64,000 nt of DNA from Histidinibacterium lentulum (GTDB taxonomy: Bacteria > Pseudomonadota > Alphaproteobacteria > Rhodobacterales > Rhodobacteraceae). The position numbers and the translations under genes were made by a program. The DNA lies in the NCBI RefSeq assembly GCF_003789055.1, contig NZ_ML119084.1:62001-126000 (forward strand), written 5' to 3'. Numbering within the stretch: the stretch's first letter is position 1; the number at the start of each line of letters is the position of its first letter. A model generated the notes under the pieces. It did no database searches and was not told the DNA's origin. It worked only from the letters and a program-made list of their open reading frames with translations. Positions 63,503 through 64,000 of this stretch are shown here, piece after piece.

Positions 63503-64000
63503 CCGAGCGGCAGGTCCTCGATCACGCGAAAGAGCCCGTCCTCCCCCTCACCTACCAGCGAGACATGGGTGAGTCGGGTTTCCCCGCCAAGGAAGTGGCT
63601 GAAATGCGCCTCGACCTGCGCTTGAAGATTGTCCGTTGCACCGGGGCCCGAGAGCGTCAGATGGGCCTGGAACTCGTCGAAGACATAAGGATATCCCCAC
63701 CGCTCCAGAAGCTGCTCCTGGCGCCCGGTCAGCCCCCCGGCCCGGCGCCTCTCTTCCTCTGCCTCGGACAGCGGCGCGCGGGCGAACTCCATCCGGTCGA
63801 CGAAGGCGTCCGCAACCTCGCCGATCCCCTCCGTCACCTCTGGCAGCAGTGCCAGGAAGGTTCCCAGCCGCGCGACCCTCAGCCGCCCAAGCGAGACCGG
63901 CGCGAGGTCGTCCGCCACGCGCCGCGCGAGACCCCTTGCCTCCGACTCCCCGACGCCCTCGAGCAGGCGGAACGGGGCCCTCAGCGTGGCGTGAAAGCCG
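63463..64000 (-). CDS. DUF1045 phosphonate-locus protein (2H phosphoesterase fold), N-terminus beyond the right edge
   Basis: The minus-strand frame is open from the window edge (63999) to a stop at 63463; 178 codons are visible. Two HxT motifs typical of 2H phosphoesterases are present: GFHATLRAPFRLLEG near the edge and DEFQAHLTLSGPG. A GTG at 63918 lies inside the conserved domain and is not the start. DUF1045 proteins are regularly found in phn loci. The 2H fold opens cyclic phosphates, so it may replace PhnP, which opens the 1,2-cyclic phosphate left by PhnJ; this is inference. Confidence 0.85.
   Translation of the reverse strand, partial: GFHATLRAPFRLLEGVGESEARGLARRVADDLAPVSLGRLRVARLGTFLALLPEVTEGIGEVADAFVDRMEFARAPLSEAEEERRRAGGLTGRQEQLLERWGYPYVFDEFQAHLTLSGPGATDNLQAQVEAHFSHFLGGETRLTHVSLVGEGEDGLFRVIEDLPLGHDAASGDRAASA

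Overview
The window is very GC-rich and densely packed. Its gene content points to an alphaproteobacterium of the Rhodobacteraceae (Rhodobacter/Roseobacter group): a complete gene transfer agent (GTA) structural cluster of the Rhodobacter capsulatus type followed by cysE, the mreBCD-mrdA-rodA block, an rpsF-rpsR-rplI operon with a long acidic L9 tail, and a C-P lyase (phn) region with a hexapeptide acetyltransferase and a DUF1045 protein. No integrase, transposase, CRISPR array or rRNA was seen. This is a chromosomal core segment with one domesticated-phage block (GTA).

Layout, left to right. (1) 1-5508: a hypothetical gene running off the left edge, the glnB-glnA nitrogen operon (minus), the bifunctional NAD(P)HX repair enzyme, a small Hint-domain protein and tRNA-Leu(UAG). 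(2) 5694-9884: trigger factor, a small secreted protein, the ribosomal operon rpsF-rpsR-rplI (minus) and a two-helix membrane protein. (3) 9950-15556: type II fatty acid synthesis genes fabD, fabG, acpP and fabF with mltG; a membrane-anchored PilZ protein is inserted on the other strand. (4) 15852-29800: the GTA cluster g1-g15 (terminase, portal, protease, capsid, connectors, tail tube, tape measure, baseplate hub, peptidase, tail-tip megatron), all on the plus strand and mostly with overlapping start/stop codons. (5) 29872-33889: cysE, a YeiH-type transporter, then on the minus strand a GNAT acetyltransferase whose reading frame runs into a GC-rich palindromic repeat, and a YcjX-type GTPase. 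(6) 34125-40727: rod-shape operon mreB-mreC-mreD-mrdA-rodA and a 2-hydroxyacid dehydrogenase. (7) 40743-43796 (minus): an HNH endonuclease with an unusual N-terminal domain, an SseB-family protein, a uracil-DNA glycosylase family protein and a hemerythrin-like protein. (8) 44096-49721: peptide ABC transporter oppABCDF. (9) 49838-51425: clpS, an EEP-family hydrolase and a DUF4399 protein. (10) 51586-64000: phosphonate uptake (phnCDE1E2), an EF-hand protein, the phosphonate-locus acetyltransferase, the repressor phnF, and the C-P lyase operon phnGHIJ, an alpha/beta hydrolase, then phnKLN; a partial DUF1045 2H phosphoesterase runs off the right edge.

The most unusual points are the alpha/beta hydrolase coupled into the C-P lyase operon between phnJ and phnK; a 2H phosphoesterase (DUF1045) convergent with phnN where phnP might be expected; a 15-bp directly repeated element sitting on the phnF/phnG start region; a three-repeat Pho-box-like array before phnC; strong intercistronic hairpins after the three genes whose products are needed in excess (oppA, phnD, GTA capsid); and a GC-rich repeat that has become the coding tail of a GNAT gene. 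Recognition of families is by eye from motifs and synteny; no database search was run.
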